A stretch of DNA of 64,000 nt, from NCBI GenBank assembly GCA_949752745.1, contig OX457033.1:17957907-18021906 (forward strand). The letters run 5' to 3'. Position numbers and translations under genes: made by a program. Positions 63,133 through 64,000 of this stretch are shown here, piece after piece. Source of the DNA: Protula sp. h YS-2021. Its lineage: Eukaryota > Annelida > Polychaeta > Sabellida > Serpulidae. Each line of letters starts with the position of its first letter. The first letter of the stretch is position 1. Below the pieces are notes generated by a model. That model was not told the DNA's origin. It saw only the letters and a list, made by a program, of their open reading frames with translations, and did not search any database.

Positions 63133-64000
63133 CTAAAACGTGGTAGCAAAATGATTTCACTGTTATTCTACCTTCTTTTGGGGGGAGGGAGAGGAAGGGG
63201 GACAGTTTGAAATGTAGATGGATTATCTTACATTGTGGGAAGGAGGGGGTCACTATATGGTTAATTTAATTTCATGGTTAATTAGATGCACCACAACACT
63301 TTTTTACCAATCCTGTACTCAGCGTTCTTATTGATGTCCTAAAACAATATGTTCCAGTAAAGATGTTCAACTTAAAGTAAAATACTGATTCGTTACATTC
63401 AGTTACGCCATAACAAAATTCTTTTTAAACCTAAGCAGGAAAATAAGTAAAATTCCGCATAGTACAATATTCAGTTACGTCATCATATAATTTTTAAACA
63501 TAAAGCAAGCGAAATAAACTGTAATATATAACATTGTAAACTTTTTAAATAAACTGATCAAATTTCATTCACAAAGTTCTTGAAAAAATACGGTCGATGT
63601 ACCTTTCTATGTGCTTTTTATTCGATGATGGCATTATAAAAGTTGCCAAATATTGCTCTGGTCTGTATATTTAATTTTTAATAGCTGGTTAAGTAGCACG
63701 TCAAAAAGGAATTCTTCAAAAGAATAGTATTTTTGGATTTAATATATTTGGGATGCTAAATTGTTATTAGACCGCTATTCACCATTGATATCATTGACTG
63801 ACGTTTCAAACTAGGTATCAGCTATCAGTATTTTGCAACATAATTTTCGATAGACTATGGAAAGATTATGACAAAATCTCCATAAACATTAAACAAATAA
63901 TAAAAATTGTTGAAGTAATTTAAAACATGTCGGGTAAAAAATGCAAACTAGAGACTAACAATAATAACGTCTGAATCCTTCTTAGATGTGGCATAGTTAG
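63133..64000. other. 5' flank of the minus-strand ependymin-related gene
   Basis: Should contain or precede the missing first exon. No Met-plus-hydrophobic exon with a phase-0 donor was recognised. A G-rich tract occupies about 63179-63200. Confidence 0.4.

Overview
This is a 64 kb piece of an animal nuclear genome. It is AT-rich, with small exons separated by long introns with consensus splice sites, at least six transposon remnants and five long (AT)n microsatellites. The gene content (uronyl 2-O-sulfotransferase-like paralogues, a galactose-binding lectin with a chitin-binding domain, a cytochrome b5 front-end desaturase, two ependymin-related proteins) suggests a marine lophotrochozoan, most likely a bivalve or other mollusc. 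That is inferred from family content; no species marker was seen. All gene models were built by hand from splice sites, codon phase and family motifs. No bacterial-style genes, CRISPR arrays, tRNA or rRNA genes were recognised.

Layout. 1-11 kb is gene-free and repeat-rich: a minisatellite, a 0.5 kb inverted-repeat element, a Tigger/pogo-like element, and two decayed non-LTR retrotransposons, one interrupted by a 0.8 kb G-rich transposon with an intact target-site duplication. 11.1-22.4 kb holds two tandem uronyl 2-O-sulfotransferase-like genes on the minus strand, each with seven coding exons and identical intron phases. 25.6-33.1 kb holds a minus-strand carbohydrate 6-O-sulfotransferase gene with one frameshift. 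A possible 44-residue, four-cysteine secreted peptide gene runs antiparallel and overlaps it. 37.7-41.8 kb holds a secreted lectin / chitin-binding / lectin protein with a Ser-Lys-rich tail. 43.4-48.4 kb (or up to 53.0 kb) holds a front-end fatty acyl desaturase. 53-57 kb is repeat-rich and carries a BEL/Pao integrase relic. 57.0-59.7 kb (plus) and 60.8-63.1 kb (minus) are two convergent ependymin-related genes; the 5' end of the second was not found.

Function. The three sulfotransferases are predicted Golgi type II membrane enzymes that use PAPS to sulfate glycans. The lectin/chitin-binding protein and the ependymin-related proteins are predicted secreted glycan- or matrix-associated proteins. 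The desaturase would act in the endoplasmic reticulum in polyunsaturated fatty-acid synthesis. Nothing shows that these genes are co-regulated. The most notable items are the lectin/CBM14/lectin/SK-tail protein (a biomineral- or extracellular-matrix candidate), the tiny overlapping cysteine peptide, the desaturase start codon split by an intron with an alternative first exon, and the G-rich transposon whose removal restores the interrupted reading frame.
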